A stretch of 64,000 nucleotides of DNA, taken from assembly GCF_000312485.1 (NCBI RefSeq), contig NZ_HE997644.1:186001-250000 (forward strand). The letters are read 5' to 3'. This DNA comes from Yersinia massiliensis CCUG 53443. Lineage in GTDB: Bacteria; Pseudomonadota; Gammaproteobacteria; Enterobacterales; Enterobacteriaceae. Below, in pieces: positions 41,428-51,729 of the stretch (positions are counted from its first letter, which is position 1; every line of letters starts with the position of its first letter). The notes under the pieces were generated by a model. The model was not told the DNA's origin. It saw only the letters and a list, made by a program, of their open reading frames with translations, and did not search any database. A program made the translations under genes and the position numbers.

Positions 41428-41853
41428 GACTCTCTCCTCGCTTTTATTGTCATATATTTTGCCAGGCTATCTGTTGCCACTTGCCATCATTACTGAGGTA
41501 GTAGGTGTAAGGTAAGACGCCCAGTTTCGCCCAGCCAGCATATCAGTATTTGAACTCTGTGTTAATTCGTTCACATAAAAGCAACATTAAATTTTTGCTG
41601 AATCGTTATGTACAGTTTATTCAACTGAGCTATTGATAACGGCTCTCAGTTAGCCCGTAGCCACCGAGTTTTATCAGCTAAAATGGCTAGCGCATAATAA
41701 CCATAATTAATGAATGGATACCATCTCTCTCTGAGCGTCTCGTGCTTTCGGTAGGACTTTTGGGGCGATGAATAGCGAATGGAAGATATTTGGTGGTAAA
41801 TGAAACAGAAACAGCCGATATCGACTGTTTCTGTCATTAATACAGAGAGATGA
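41428..41853. other. Intergenic region upstream of acnB
   Basis: A 426-bp gap between acnB and the TonB receptor gene, both on the minus strand. It should contain the acnB promoter(s). I see no repeat and no clear operator beyond the receptor's terminator hairpin at its right edge. A 63-codon frame (41646-41837, minus) looks spurious. Confidence 0.6.
41803..41835 (-). terminator. Hairpin after the TonB-dependent receptor gene
   Basis: CAGAAACAG / CTGTTTCTG with a ten-base loop lies 20 bp beyond the receptor stop codon; a short T-rich stretch (TTTCATTT) follows on the minus strand. Confidence 0.6.
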
Positions 41854-44175
41854 TTAGAACTGGGTATTCAAGCTAACAAAGTATGTGCGTCCCGGTTCAT
41901 TGTACGTCGCCGCACCTGCTCCAGCGATGCCCGCAACGCTCTGAGCATTACCCGCACGGAACTGGCGTTTATCGAACAAGTTTTCAATGCCGGTGGTTAC
42001 GCTGACATTTTTGGTCACGGTATAGGTGCCACTAAGGCCAAAGATGGCATATGGGCTGACTTCATTGAGCGCAGTCCCTGTGACTGGCAGCCCTTGATAA
42101 TCATATTTCTTCGGTTTCTGGCGGCCATACCAAGTCACGGTTGAGAGTAAAGATAAGTCATCCGTTGCCTGCCAACTGACTGAACTGTTCAGCGTAAACT
42201 CAGGGGTGATGGATAAGTAATCGCCCGTGGTTTTATTCTTCGATTCCAGCATGTAAGTCAGATTGCTGCTCCATTGGACCGTATCGGTGAATGGCACAGT
42301 CAGGTTACCTTCCAGCCCTTCCACTAATGCCTTAGGCACGTTTTCCCACTGGAAAATATCAGAGTTTGCATAAGCACCGGTCCCGCCATTGGCCGTCCCA
42401 AGAGAAACCAAACCTGGCTCAATTTTATTGCGATAATCGTTACGGAAGTAAGTGATACCGGCAATAATGCCTTCGTTATTATGGAACTCAAACCCAATCT
42501 CTTTGTTCACGCTGGTTTCAGCCGACAGCGAGTCATTCCCCATCAGGTAGCAGCTACCGCCACCGCCATAGCAGCCTTGACCACGGCTATAGAGCAAGTA
42601 ATTCGGGTTAGTTTGGTACAAGTTAGGGGCTTTATACGAACGTGCAATCCCCATTTTCATGGTGAAGTAATCACCCAATTCTTGCGACACGTTTAACCCA
42701 GGGCTCCAGTTACTACCGGCAGTGCTATGGTGATCAAAACGCAGCGCTGGCGTGAGCATGGTGGTCTCGGTCAACTCGATATTATCTTCAACAAACACAG
42801 AGGCTATCTGCGCTGAAGTACGAGTATCGCGTCCCGTTCCTGTCAGGCCGCTAACATTGCCGCCTTCGGTCGTGGTTTGAGTATTGGAAGTCGGATCATT
42901 CATTTTCTGATCGTTCCACTCAGCACCCACGGTCATCACCTGATTAAAGCCCCATTCGAATGGCACGTTAACTTCACTGTGGGCCCGATAGTTATCCAGT
43001 TTGATGGTGCTGAAACCGTTATTCGAGAAGATGCCTTCTGTACCGCCAGCTAAGCCTTCGTTGATGCGCGAGTTACGTGTTTGCGCATACTGAACATAGG
43101 AGGTTGAGCTAACGCCGTTATCCCAGAAACCACGGTGTGTCACCGAGAAATTCTCACGGTACATGCGGTTAGTTTCTGCGCCGTATAAACTGCGCACAAT
43201 GGCGTTACTATTGGTATTTTGTGTATCACCGGTATAAATGTTCCCTTGGCGGCTATAGCCAGCTTCGAACTCCAGTGATTGGCCTTGGGCGAAGTCCCAA
43301 TGCAATAAGCCATTGATATCTTTATTACGCACGCCTTCACGGCCAGCAGGCAGTGTGCCCACTTGGTTACCTGTCCGAGCGGATTCATGACCGGCGTTGA
43401 TATCCCAAGCATCCGCATCCGTTTTATTGTATCCGCCGTATAAACGGAAACGCAGCGTATCCGTCAATGGCCCCATCAAGTTGAAGTCAGTACGACGGGT
43501 CGCCCCTTCTGCACTGTGCTCCGGCATATTCATGTAGGCATTCCAGCTACCGTGTAGCTCTTTATCCGGTTGCTTAGTGATGATGTTCACCACACCACCG
43601 GCGGCACCGTTACCGTAACGAGCGGCTGACGGCCCACGCAGAACTTCGATTTTCTCAACCATATTCGCGGGCACCCAGTTGGTATCACCACGGGTATCAC
43701 GCTCGCCACGCCAACCATATCGCACGGCATTACGGCTCGTGACAGGGATTCCATCAATCATAATCAGCGTGTTTTCTGGCCCCATGCCACGAATATCAAT
43801 TTGGCGATTGTTCCCGCGCTGGCCACTGGCGGAGTTACCGGAAAGATTCACCCCCGGCATGGTGCGGATAATTTCGGACAGGTCATTGGCCGGTGGGCGT
43901 TTGCGGATATCTTCGGCGGTAATGGTTGAGGCACCCAATGCTTGGCGCACTTGCTGCTGAGCGGTCACGACGAGCGTATCACCCGTTGCCGCTTTATTGC
44001 CAGCGTCTGCGGTTTCCTGTGACGGTGTGGTTGCTGTCTCTGCCTGAGCTTGTGTGGTAGTCTGAGCCTGATTTTGTGTGGTAGCTTGAGTTTGCGCCCA
44101 GAGCGGTGTTGAAAGGCTAATACTGATCAAACTCGCTAAGGTCGTCAGCGAGCGGCGCGGCCATTTTACGTTCAT
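41854..44175 (-). CDS. FepA/PfeA-type TonB-dependent ferric-siderophore receptor
   Basis: Outer-membrane receptor, most like the FepA/PfeA/IroN group that imports ferric enterobactin and related catecholates. Of 773 residues, the first 27 are a signal peptide (ending LWAQ). A Gln/Thr-rich linker and TonB box (DTLVVTAQQ) follow, then a plug with RGMGPENTLIMIDG and RYGWRGERDTRGDTNW, both FepA hallmarks, and a 22-strand barrel ending in Phe. The ATG at 44173-44175 follows GGGGAAAG. A Fur box lies upstream and an AraC regulator is divergent. The ligand is inferred; no siderophore-synthesis or permease gene adjoins it. Confidence 0.88.
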   Translation of the reverse strand: MNVKWPRRSLTTLASLISISLSTPLWAQTQATTQNQAQTTTQAQAETATTPSQETADAGNKAATGDTLVVTAQQQVRQALGASTITAEDIRKRPPANDLSEIIRTMPGVNLSGNSASGQRGNNRQIDIRGMGPENTLIMIDGIPVTSRNAVRYGWRGERDTRGDTNWVPANMVEKIEVLRGPSAARYGNGAAGGVVNIITKQPDKELHGSWNAYMNMPEHSAEGATRRTDFNLMGPLTDTLRFRLYGGYNKTDADAWDINAGHESARTGNQVGTLPAGREGVRNKDINGLLHWDFAQGQSLEFEAGYSRQGNIYTGDTQNTNSNAIVRSLYGAETNRMYRENFSVTHRGFWDNGVSSTSYVQYAQTRNSRINEGLAGGTEGIFSNNGFSTIKLDNYRAHSEVNVPFEWGFNQVMTVGAEWNDQKMNDPTSNTQTTTEGGNVSGLTGTGRDTRTSAQIASVFVEDNIELTETTMLTPALRFDHHSTAGSNWSPGLNVSQELGDYFTMKMGIARSYKAPNLYQTNPNYLLYSRGQGCYGGGGSCYLMGNDSLSAETSVNKEIGFEFHNNEGIIAGITYFRNDYRNKIEPGLVSLGTANGGTGAYANSDIFQWENVPKALVEGLEGNLTVPFTDTVQWSSNLTYMLESKNKTTGDYLSITPEFTLNSSVSWQATDDLSLLSTVTWYGRQKPKKYDYQGLPVTGTALNEVSPYAIFGLSGTYTVTKNVSVTTGIENLFDKRQFRAGNAQSVAGIAGAGAATYNEPGRTYFVSLNTQF

Positions 44176-44266
44176 TAACTTTCCCCGATGCAAAAGCCCA
44201 CAGCAAATGTCAGCAGAGGAAAATCCCTACCAATCTATTAATGGGGCAACAAAAACGAACAAGATT

Positions 44267-44285
44267 GATAATTATTTTCATTATC
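44267..44285. promoter_or_regulatory. Fur box between receptor and AraC regulator genes
   Basis: GATAATTATTTTCATTATC matches the 19-bp Fur consensus (GATAATGATAATCATTATC) at most positions, and TTGATAAT / ATTATCAA form perfect outer arms. It lies about 90 bp upstream of the receptor and 165 bp upstream of the regulator, so it could repress either or both. Confidence 0.72.
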
Positions 44286-44450
44286 AATTCACGGCGCTAA
44301 TTGTTACATTTGCAACCAAAGAAAAGGTTTGTTTAAACGGCAAAGCTGTTTGTTGTAAAGTCAATGTTGCCCTAATGTCATACGGGTTCTAAGGTCAATC
44401 AGGCTGTCAGGTTAATCGCGCCATAACGTCAATGTCAGTGGAGAGTCATT

Positions 44451-45464
44451 ATGTCGACGGTGAAGAAAACGAAGTTACGCACTGTCTCCCCCTCATCCAA
44501 GCCGATTTATCGTGATCAGATTGTGCAACAATCCAATCTGGTCGCCAGCGATTATCAGCTAAGTGGTGCAAAGTCATTACCCACTGACCCGGTATTGTTT
44601 GGTGATTTTCAGGTATTACGCCTGAACCCACATCTGATTCTCCATACCGCGAACGTCACTAATCTTTGCGATATCAAGACACAAAATCAGCTCAATCCGG
44701 CGCTAAAATTAGCGATTGTGGTCAATGGCAGCGCACATATTTCTTTTGGCGGCAAACAACTGCATTTACAGGAGAAAGGCGATGCTTCGCTGGTTTCATT
44801 AACTGAAAGCACGTTGTTTACCCGCCACGGCAAAAATAACAGCCACGAGAGAACGCTCACGCTGACCTTTGATCGTGAATGGCTATACGGGGATTTGATG
44901 CCACAAGATGGCCATTGGGATGCACTGTATAACTTCACACAGCAGCATTTAGCGATTCATCTCTGGCGACCTTCAATCCATGCGCAAGCTATCGCCCAGA
45001 AAATCGTTAACTCCCCGCCCTTCGCTACCCCACTGGAAAGATTGCAGTGGGAAACACAGTGTATCAGCTTGATTATTGAGGCGTTTAGCTCACTAGAACA
45101 ATTAGCTCAACAGCAAAATAAAGTTTCACTCCGTGGGTTAAACCGCGTTCAACAGGTACGTGACTGGCTGGAGAGTGGTGAAGCAGATCACTTATCGATG
45201 AGTGAATTAGCGCGCTTGGTGAACATGAGCCAAAGCACCTTGCAGCGGCGTTTTCGTGAAAGCTACAACATCACGGTGTTTGAATATCTGCGTCATTGCC
45301 GTTTGAAACGTGCAATGCTGGCCTTGCAGAAGGAAGGGATCAGTATCGATCAAGCTGCCGCCATCGCGGGTTATACCAGCCCAGCCAATTTCGCCACCGC
45401 CCTGCGGCGAACCTTTCATATCACCCCCAGCCAGTTACGAGCTGGGCACTTTCTTGATTTCTAG
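44451..45464 (+). CDS. AraC-family transcriptional regulator, PchR-like
   Basis: 337 residues. The C-terminal ~85 residues form a double helix-turn-helix of the AraC type (DHLSMSELARLVNMSQSTLQRRF and then ISIDQAAAIAGYTSPANFATALRRTF). The N-terminal part is a longer, beta-rich sensor region of the kind seen in PchR-type regulators that sense ferric siderophores. It is divergent from the FepA-like receptor with a shared Fur box, so it very probably activates that gene when the cognate ferric siderophore is present; this is inference from arrangement. Confidence 0.85.
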   Translation: MSTVKKTKLRTVSPSSKPIYRDQIVQQSNLVASDYQLSGAKSLPTDPVLFGDFQVLRLNPHLILHTANVTNLCDIKTQNQLNPALKLAIVVNGSAHISFGGKQLHLQEKGDASLVSLTESTLFTRHGKNNSHERTLTLTFDREWLYGDLMPQDGHWDALYNFTQQHLAIHLWRPSIHAQAIAQKIVNSPPFATPLERLQWETQCISLIIEAFSSLEQLAQQQNKVSLRGLNRVQQVRDWLESGEADHLSMSELARLVNMSQSTLQRRFRESYNITVFEYLRHCRLKRAMLALQKEGISIDQAAAIAGYTSPANFATALRRTFHITPSQLRAGHFLDF

Positions 45465-45493
45465 GCGCAGGCTGATTAAAAGCGTTAAATAAA

Positions 45494-45519
45494 AAACGGC
45501 CCCGATAAAGGAGCCGTTT
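45494..45519 (+). terminator. Terminator after the AraC regulator
   Basis: AAACGGC / GCCGTTT stem within AAAAAACGGCCCCGATAAAG and its complement, 30 bp after the stop codon, ending in a short T run. Confidence 0.65.
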
Positions 45520-45566
45520 CAACGTTGAAAGCAGGAGACAACTGACACTGCCTCAGCAAAAAGAAT

Positions 45567-46991
45567 TTATTTCTTTTTCGCTTTCGGGTTAGGCAAGTCG
45601 GTAATGCTACCTTCGTAGATTTCCGCCGCCAGACCAACAGATTCATGCAGTGTTGGGTGAGCATGGATGGTCAGCGCAAGATCTTCCGCATCACAACCCA
45701 TCTCAATTGCCAGACCGATTTCACCTAACAGCTCGCCGCCGTTAGTCCCGACAATCGCACCACCGATGATACGGTGAGTTTCTTTGTCGAAAATCAGTTT
45801 AGTCATACCATCAGCGCAATCTGAAGCGATAGCACGGCCCGATGCCGCCCACGGGAAGGTGGAGGTTTCGTAGCTGATGCCTTTTTCTTTCGCTTCTTTC
45901 TCGGTCAAACCAACCCATGCGACTTCTGGTTCAGTGTACGCAATAGATGGGATCACTTTCGGATCGAAGTAATGCTTCAGGCCAGAAATAACTTCAGCGG
46001 CAACGTGGCCTTCGTGAACACCTTTGTGTGCCAGCATTGGCTGACCGACGATGTCACCGATAGCAAAGATATGCGGCACGTTAGTACGCAGTTGTTTATC
46101 CACGTGGATAAAGCCACGTTCATCGACTTCAACGCCAGCCTGACCTGCATCCAACAGCTTACCGTTAGGTACGCGGCCGATAGCCACCAGAACCGCATCA
46201 TAACGCTGTGGCTCAGCCGGTGCTTTTTTGCCTTCCATCGTGACGTAGATACCATCTTCTTTGGCTTCTACGGCAGTGACTTTGGTTTCCAGCATCAGGT
46301 TGAATTGCTTGCTGATACGTTTAGTGAAGACTTTCACCACGTCTTTATCAGCAGCAGGAATCACTTGATCAGCCATTTCTACGACGTCAATCTTAGAACC
46401 CAGCGCGTGGTAAACGGTACCCATTTCCAGACCGATGATACCGCCGCCCATGACCAACAGACGCTCAGGGACGGTTTTCAGTGCCAACGCATCAGTTGAG
46501 TCCCAAACACGTGGGTCTTCATGAGGAATGAATGGCAGTTGGATTGGACGTGAGCCCGCAGCGATAATCGCGTTATCAAAGGTGATGGTCGTTGGACCAT
46601 TTTCGCCTTCAACCACTAAGGTATTCGCACCGGTAAATTTACCAAAACCGTTAACCACTTTGACTTTACGGCCTTTAGCCATACCTGCCAAACCACCGGT
46701 TAACTGATTGATAACTTTCTCTTTCCAAACACGTACTTTATCGATGTCAGTTTTAGGCTCGCCAAAAACGATACCGTGTTCAGCCAGTGCTTTGGCTTCT
46801 TCGATCACTTTAGCAACGTGTAACAACGCCTTGGATGGGATACAACCCACATTCAGACAAACGCCACCCAGTGTGGAGTAACGCTCAACCAGAATGGTTT
46901 CTAAACCTAAATCCGCGCAACGAAAAGCAGCAGAGTACCCTGCTGGACCTGCCCCAAGTACCACGACCTGAGTTTTAATTTCAGTACTCAT
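45567..46991 (-). CDS. lpdA: Dihydrolipoamide dehydrogenase (E3)
   Basis: FAD flavoprotein that reoxidises lipoamide in the pyruvate, 2-oxoglutarate and glycine-cleavage complexes. The 474-residue product equals the E. coli length and has the FAD motif GAGPAGYSAA, redox pair Cys45/Cys50 in CLNVGC, NAD motif MGGGIIGLE, and the C-terminal active-site base in HAHPTLHE. Two tandem ATGs exist; the second (46989-46991) is five bases from GAGG and fits better. It follows aceF by about 200 bp, with a terminator-like hairpin between, so part of its transcription is probably independent. Confidence 0.97.
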   Translation of the reverse strand: MSTEIKTQVVVLGAGPAGYSAAFRCADLGLETILVERYSTLGGVCLNVGCIPSKALLHVAKVIEEAKALAEHGIVFGEPKTDIDKVRVWKEKVINQLTGGLAGMAKGRKVKVVNGFGKFTGANTLVVEGENGPTTITFDNAIIAAGSRPIQLPFIPHEDPRVWDSTDALALKTVPERLLVMGGGIIGLEMGTVYHALGSKIDVVEMADQVIPAADKDVVKVFTKRISKQFNLMLETKVTAVEAKEDGIYVTMEGKKAPAEPQRYDAVLVAIGRVPNGKLLDAGQAGVEVDERGFIHVDKQLRTNVPHIFAIGDIVGQPMLAHKGVHEGHVAAEVISGLKHYFDPKVIPSIAYTEPEVAWVGLTEKEAKEKGISYETSTFPWAASGRAIASDCADGMTKLIFDKETHRIIGGAIVGTNGGELLGEIGLAIEMGCDAEDLALTIHAHPTLHESVGLAAEIYEGSITDLPNPKAKKK

Positions 46992-47169
46992 CATGACCTC
47001 TTAATTGTTTGTCCGGCGGGTCTGACGTCATTTCATTAGACTCATAAAGTTCATAACGCCGTTCATTCACCGGGATACTGACACGCGGCAGTTTACAGAA
47101 TTGTTAATAATCTGAAAAGCTGCATCACGTGACGAGTGTCTCAACAACCTTGTCGACTTATGTAAAAAC

Positions 47170-47192
47170 AAGGCCGGCGCGAAGCCGGCCTT
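47170..47192 (-). terminator. Terminator-like hairpin between aceF and lpdA
   Basis: AAGGCCGGC / GCCGGCCTT with a five-base loop followed by TTTTT on the minus strand, six bases past the aceF stop. It could reduce read-through from aceEF into lpdA. Confidence 0.8.
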
Positions 47193-47197
47193 AACGA

Positions 47198-48796
47198 TTA
47201 CATCACCAGACGGCGAATATCCGCCATAATGGTCGCGATATACGCTGCGAAGCGAGCACCTGCTGCGCCATCGATCACACGGTGGTCGAAGGACAGAGAC
47301 AGAGGCAGCATCAGACGTGGAGCAAACTCTTTACCATTCCAAACAGGTTTCATGGATGATTTTGACACACCCAAGATAGCCACTTCTGGTGCGTTGACGA
47401 TTGGCGTAAACGCCGTACCGCCGATACCGCCCAGGCTGGAGATAGTGAAACAGCCGCCTTGCATATCAGATGCAGTCAGTTTGCCATCACGCGCCTTCTT
47501 CGAAATGACCGACAGCTCGCGAGACAACTCGACAATACCTTTTTTGTTCACGTCACGGAATACCGGAACAACCAGGCCGTTAGGGGTATCAACCGCCACA
47601 CCGATGTTGATGTATTTCTTCAGCGTCAGTTTCTGACCATCTTCTGAAATGGAGCTGTTAAAGCGTGGGAACTCTTCCAATGCTTTGGCAGCCGCCTTCA
47701 TCAGGAACACCAATGGGGTGATCTTCAGATCTTGTTTCTTCTTCTCAGCTTCGATGTTCTGTTGCTTACGGAAGGCTTCAACTTCAGTGATATCCGCTTC
47801 GTCGAATTGTGTCACATGTGGGATCATGACCCAGTTACGGCTCAGGTTCGCACCAGAGATTTTCTGGATACGGCCCAATTCGACTTCTTCGATTTCACCA
47901 AACTTGCTGAAATCTACTTTCGGCCAAGGCAACATGCCAGGCAAACCACCGCCTGAAACTGCAGGTGCAGACTCAGCACGTTTCACTGCCTCTTTCACGT
48001 AAGCCTGAACGTCTTCGCGCAGGATACGGCCTTTACGACCGGTGCCTTTGACTTTCGCCAAATTCACACCGAACTCACGGGCCAAGCGACGGATAACCGG
48101 AGTAGCATGCACGTAAGCATCATTCTCGGTAAATTCGCCTTTGCTCTCTGCTTTCGCCGCTGGGGCTGCTGCTGGAGCCGCCGTTGCAGCCGGTGCTGCT
48201 GGCGCTGCTGCTTGCGGAGCTGGAGCCGAAGCGGCCGCAGGTGCTGCGCCTTCCACTTCGAACACCATGATCAGGGAACCGGTTTTCACTTTATCGCCGG
48301 TGCTGATTTTGATCTCTTTCACGATACCCGCGAAAGGAGCAGGGACTTCCATGGAAGCCTTGTCACCTTCAACAGTGATCAGTGATTGTTCAGCTTCAAC
48401 TTTATCGCCAACTTTCACCATCACTTCAGTGACTTCAACTTCGTCGTCACCGATGTCTGGCACTTCAACGTTTTTAGCCGCTGATGCCGCTGGCGCAGCA
48501 GGTGCTGCTGCCGGTGCTGGTGCAGCCGCTTGCTCTTCAGCTTTAGCAGGTGCCGCAGCGGCACCCGTTGCTTCGAAGATCATCATCAGCTTACCGGTAG
48601 CAACTGTGTCACCAACGGCAATTTTGATTTCTTTCACCACACCCGCCTGCGGAGAGGGGACTTCCATAGAAGCTTTGTCGCCTTCAACGGTGATCAGCGA
48701 TTGTTCCACTTCAACAGTATCGCCAACTTTCACCATAATTTCGGTGACTTCAACTTCATCCGCACCGATGTCCGGTACATTGATTTCGATAGACAT
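47198..48796 (-). CDS. aceF: Dihydrolipoamide acetyltransferase (E2), two lipoyl domains
   Basis: Core of the pyruvate dehydrogenase complex; moves acetyl groups from E1 to CoA. The 532-residue protein has two lipoyl domains with lipoylated lysines Lys41 and Lys146, each in GDKASME. Each is followed by an Ala/Pro-rich swinging linker (about 79-108 and 182-220). A peripheral-subunit binding domain (around [17 protein letters not shown]) and the catalytic domain with DHRVIDGA come next. E. coli AceF has three lipoyl domains and 630 residues, so one is missing here. The start follows the aceE stop by 14 bases; AGAGG precedes it. Confidence 0.97.
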   Translation of the reverse strand: MSIEINVPDIGADEVEVTEIMVKVGDTVEVEQSLITVEGDKASMEVPSPQAGVVKEIKIAVGDTVATGKLMMIFEATGAAAAPAKAEEQAAAPAPAAAPAAPAASAAKNVEVPDIGDDEVEVTEVMVKVGDKVEAEQSLITVEGDKASMEVPAPFAGIVKEIKISTGDKVKTGSLIMVFEVEGAAPAAASAPAPQAAAPAAPAATAAPAAAPAAKAESKGEFTENDAYVHATPVIRRLAREFGVNLAKVKGTGRKGRILREDVQAYVKEAVKRAESAPAVSGGGLPGMLPWPKVDFSKFGEIEEVELGRIQKISGANLSRNWVMIPHVTQFDEADITEVEAFRKQQNIEAEKKKQDLKITPLVFLMKAAAKALEEFPRFNSSISEDGQKLTLKKYINIGVAVDTPNGLVVPVFRDVNKKGIVELSRELSVISKKARDGKLTASDMQGGCFTISSLGGIGGTAFTPIVNAPEVAILGVSKSSMKPVWNGKEFAPRLMLPLSLSFDHRVIDGAAGARFAAYIATIMADIRRLVM

Positions 48797-48810
48797 TTGT
48801 TCTTTACCTC

Positions 48811-51474
48811 TTATGCCAGACGCGGGTTAACTTTATCAGCGTCGATACCAAACTTAGTAATTGCTTCTGCAACTACGCTGGTGTCGATGTCACCGCGTTT
48901 AGCCAATTCACCCAGAGCAGCAACCACAACGTAAGAAGCATCAACTTCAAAGTGGTGACGCAGGTTCTCACGGCTGTCAGAGCGGCCGAAACCATCAGTC
49001 CCCAGAACGCGGAACTCGCTAGCAGGAATGAAGTTACGAATTTGTTCAGCGAACAGCTTCATGTAGTCGGTAGAAGCAACGGCTGGTGCGTCATTCATCA
49101 CCTGAGCCACGTAAGGAACACGTGGTGTTTCTGATGGATGCAGCATGTTCCAACGCTCACAATCCTGACCATCACGGGCCAGTTCAGTGAATGAAGTCAC
49201 GCTGTAAACGTCAGAACCGACACCGTAGTCGTTAGCCAGAATCTGAGCGGCTTCACGTACGTGACGCAAGATTGCGCCTGAACTCATCAACTGCACTTTG
49301 CCTTTGCTACCTGCAACAGTTTCCAGTTTGTAGATACCTTTACGGATACCTTCTTCTGCGCCCTGTGGCATGGCTGGCATGTGGTAGTTTTCGTTCAGCG
49401 TCGTCAGGTAGTAATAAACGTTTTCCTGCGCTTCGCCATACATACGTTCCAGACCGTCATGCATGATGACTGCCACTTCGTAAGCATAAGCTGGATCGTA
49501 AGAGATACAGTTCGGGATAGTCAGTGACTGAATATGGCTATGACCATCTTCGTGTTGCAGACCTTCGCCGTTCAGTGTGGTACGACCTGAAGTCCCGCCG
49601 ACTAAGAAGCCACGTGCTTGTTGGTCACCCGCCGCCCAGCACAGATCGCCGATACGTTGGAAACCGAACATGGAGTAGTAGATGTAGAACGGGATCATTG
49701 GCAGATCATTGGTGCTGTATGACGTTGCCGCCGCCAGCCATGAAGATGCTGCACCCAGTTCGTTGATCCCTTCTTGCAGGATCTGACCTTTTTCGTCTTC
49801 TTTGTAGTAAGCAACCTGCTCACGGTCTTGCGGGGTGTATTGCTGACCATTCGGGCTGTAAATACCAATCTGACGGAACAGACCTTCCATACCGAAAGTA
49901 CGCGCTTCATCGGCGATGATTGGCACGATACGATCTTTGATAGATTTGTTCTTCAGCATCACGTTCAGTGCACGCACGAAAGCGATAGTGGTAGAGATTT
50001 CTTTATTCTGCTCTTCCAGCAAGGAACTGAAATCTGACAAAGCAGGGATTTCCAGTTTCTCGGTGAACTTAGGCATACGGGTTGGCAGGTAGCCTTCCAG
50101 CGCCTGACGGCGTTCATGCAGATATTTGTACTCTTCTGACGCTTTATCGAAAGTAATGTATGGCAGTTTTTCGATATCAGCATCAGCAACAGGCACATTA
50201 AAACGATCGCGGAAGTGGTGAACCCCTTCCATGTTCATTTTCTTGACCTGATGGGCAATGTTTTTACCTTCCGCCGTTTCACCCATGCCGTAACCTTTAA
50301 TGGTGTGGGCTAGGATAACGGTTGGTTTGCCAGTCGTATCTTGTGCTTTTTTCAGTGCGGCAAAGACTTTCTTCGGATCATGACCACCACGGTTCAGAGA
50401 CCAGATCTCTTCGTCGCTCATGTCTTTCACTAATGCAGCAGTTTCTGGGAAACGACCAAAGAAGTGTTCGCGCACATAGGCGCCATCTTTGGATTTGAAG
50501 GTCTGGTAGTCACCATCCAGCGTTTCGTTCATCAGTTGGATCAGTTTACCGCTGGTATCTTTACGCAGCAGTTCATCCCAACGACCACCCCAAATCACTT
50601 TCAGAACCTGCCAGCCAGCACCGCTGAAGATGCCTTCCAGCTCATTAATGATTTTGCCGTTACCGGTCACTGGGCCATCAAGACGCTGCAAGTTACAGTT
50701 GATAACAAAGACCAAGTTATCCAGTTTTTCACGGGTCGCGATGGTGATCGCACCTTTAGATTCTGGCTCATCCATCTCGCCGTCGCCCAAGAAGGCGTAC
50801 ACGGTCTGTGCTGAAGTGTCTTTCAGACCACGGTGAGATAGGTATTTCAAGAACTTGGCTTGATAGATAGCGCTGATCGGGCCAAGGCCCATTGATACCG
50901 TTGGGAACTGCCAGAATTCAGGCATCAGTTTCGGGTGCGGGTAAGAAGACAGACCTTTACCGTGAACTTCCTGACGGAAGTTGTTCATCTGATCTTCAGT
51001 CAAGCGGCCTTCAAGGAAAGCACGTGCGTAAACGCCCGGAGAGATGTGACCTTGGAAGTAAACCAAATCACCGCCGTCTTTTTGAGTACGCGCACGGAAG
51101 AAGTGGTTGAAGCAAACTTCGTAGAAGGTAGCGGAAGACTGGAAGGATGCCATGTGGCCGCCCAAATCCAGATCTTTCTTCGACGCACGCAATACGGTCA
51201 TCACGGCGTTCCAACGGATAGCGGAACGAATGTTACGCTCCAGTTCCAGGTTGCCCGGGTAAGCCGGTTCTTCTTCTACTGGAATTGTGTTGATGTAATC
51301 ACGGCTGGCTGAACCAGCAGCAACACTCACACCACCTTTACGGGCTTCGCCCAAGACCTGATCAATCAGATACTGAGCACGCTCAACACCCTCTTCACGG
51401 ATAACCGATTCAATCGCCTGTAGCCAGTCGCGCGTTTCGATCGGATCCACGTCATTGTTTAAACGTTCTGACAT
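48811..51474 (-). CDS. aceE: Pyruvate dehydrogenase E1 component
   Basis: ThDP enzyme that decarboxylates pyruvate and acetylates the E2 lipoyl groups. The 887-residue homodimeric-type E1 has the ThDP-binding motif from GDGEMDEPE to NLQRLDG (about residues 230-266) and ends ...KVNPRLA. The ATG at 51472-51474 follows AAGGAA. It is the second gene of pdhR-aceE-aceF, with a structured 255-bp region between it and pdhR. Confidence 0.97.
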   Translation of the reverse strand: MSERLNNDVDPIETRDWLQAIESVIREEGVERAQYLIDQVLGEARKGGVSVAAGSASRDYINTIPVEEEPAYPGNLELERNIRSAIRWNAVMTVLRASKKDLDLGGHMASFQSSATFYEVCFNHFFRARTQKDGGDLVYFQGHISPGVYARAFLEGRLTEDQMNNFRQEVHGKGLSSYPHPKLMPEFWQFPTVSMGLGPISAIYQAKFLKYLSHRGLKDTSAQTVYAFLGDGEMDEPESKGAITIATREKLDNLVFVINCNLQRLDGPVTGNGKIINELEGIFSGAGWQVLKVIWGGRWDELLRKDTSGKLIQLMNETLDGDYQTFKSKDGAYVREHFFGRFPETAALVKDMSDEEIWSLNRGGHDPKKVFAALKKAQDTTGKPTVILAHTIKGYGMGETAEGKNIAHQVKKMNMEGVHHFRDRFNVPVADADIEKLPYITFDKASEEYKYLHERRQALEGYLPTRMPKFTEKLEIPALSDFSSLLEEQNKEISTTIAFVRALNVMLKNKSIKDRIVPIIADEARTFGMEGLFRQIGIYSPNGQQYTPQDREQVAYYKEDEKGQILQEGINELGAASSWLAAATSYSTNDLPMIPFYIYYSMFGFQRIGDLCWAAGDQQARGFLVGGTSGRTTLNGEGLQHEDGHSHIQSLTIPNCISYDPAYAYEVAVIMHDGLERMYGEAQENVYYYLTTLNENYHMPAMPQGAEEGIRKGIYKLETVAGSKGKVQLMSSGAILRHVREAAQILANDYGVGSDVYSVTSFTELARDGQDCERWNMLHPSETPRVPYVAQVMNDAPAVASTDYMKLFAEQIRNFIPASEFRVLGTDGFGRSDSRENLRHHFEVDASYVVVAALGELAKRGDIDTSVVAEAITKFGIDADKVNPRLA

Positions 51475-51513
51475 GGTGGTATTCCTTATCTGTTTCTAAT
51501 GGTTTATTTGGAG

Positions 51514-51578
51514 CCTATCTTCCTGTGCTTTAACCCCAGGCTAAAGCACGTGCCCTGGTGAAAACACCGGAAGATAGG
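51514..51578 (-). ncRNA. Predicted three-way-junction leader element of aceE
   Basis: In the pdhR-aceE gap, the minus-strand RNA can fold into an outer 10-bp stem CCTATCTTCC / GGAAGATAGG. This encloses a GGTG-TTTT-CACC hairpin and a second hairpin GTGCTTTA / TAAAGCAC. It ends 40 bases before the aceE start codon. All stems are perfect by eye. I know of no named element of this form; whether it acts as a leader, processing site or attenuator is unknown. Confidence 0.5.
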
Positions 51579-51729
51579 CCCATCAGTTTAGTTGCCGCTA
51601 ATGCCCCTCAAATGAGAGGCATCACCCAAATGAATTGGCATTGCAGCGAATAACCCTGCAATTTCAAATACAAAGGGTATAAAACGAGTTATTGAGGTTT
51701 TGCAGAGGCGCAACCCGAATGATTCGTTT

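Noticed and set aside
41646-41837. 63-codon minus-strand frame between acnB and the TonB receptor
   Set aside because: No ribosome binding site, its start lies inside the receptor's terminator hairpin, and the product has no recognisable pattern. Treated as chance.
48141-48830. Long plus-strand open frame (229 codons) opposite aceF
   Set aside because: It is the complement of the Ala/Pro-rich lipoyl linkers; composition is Ala/Gly/Ser/Thr-rich low complexity, and it shares no ribosome binding site. A shadow of aceF.
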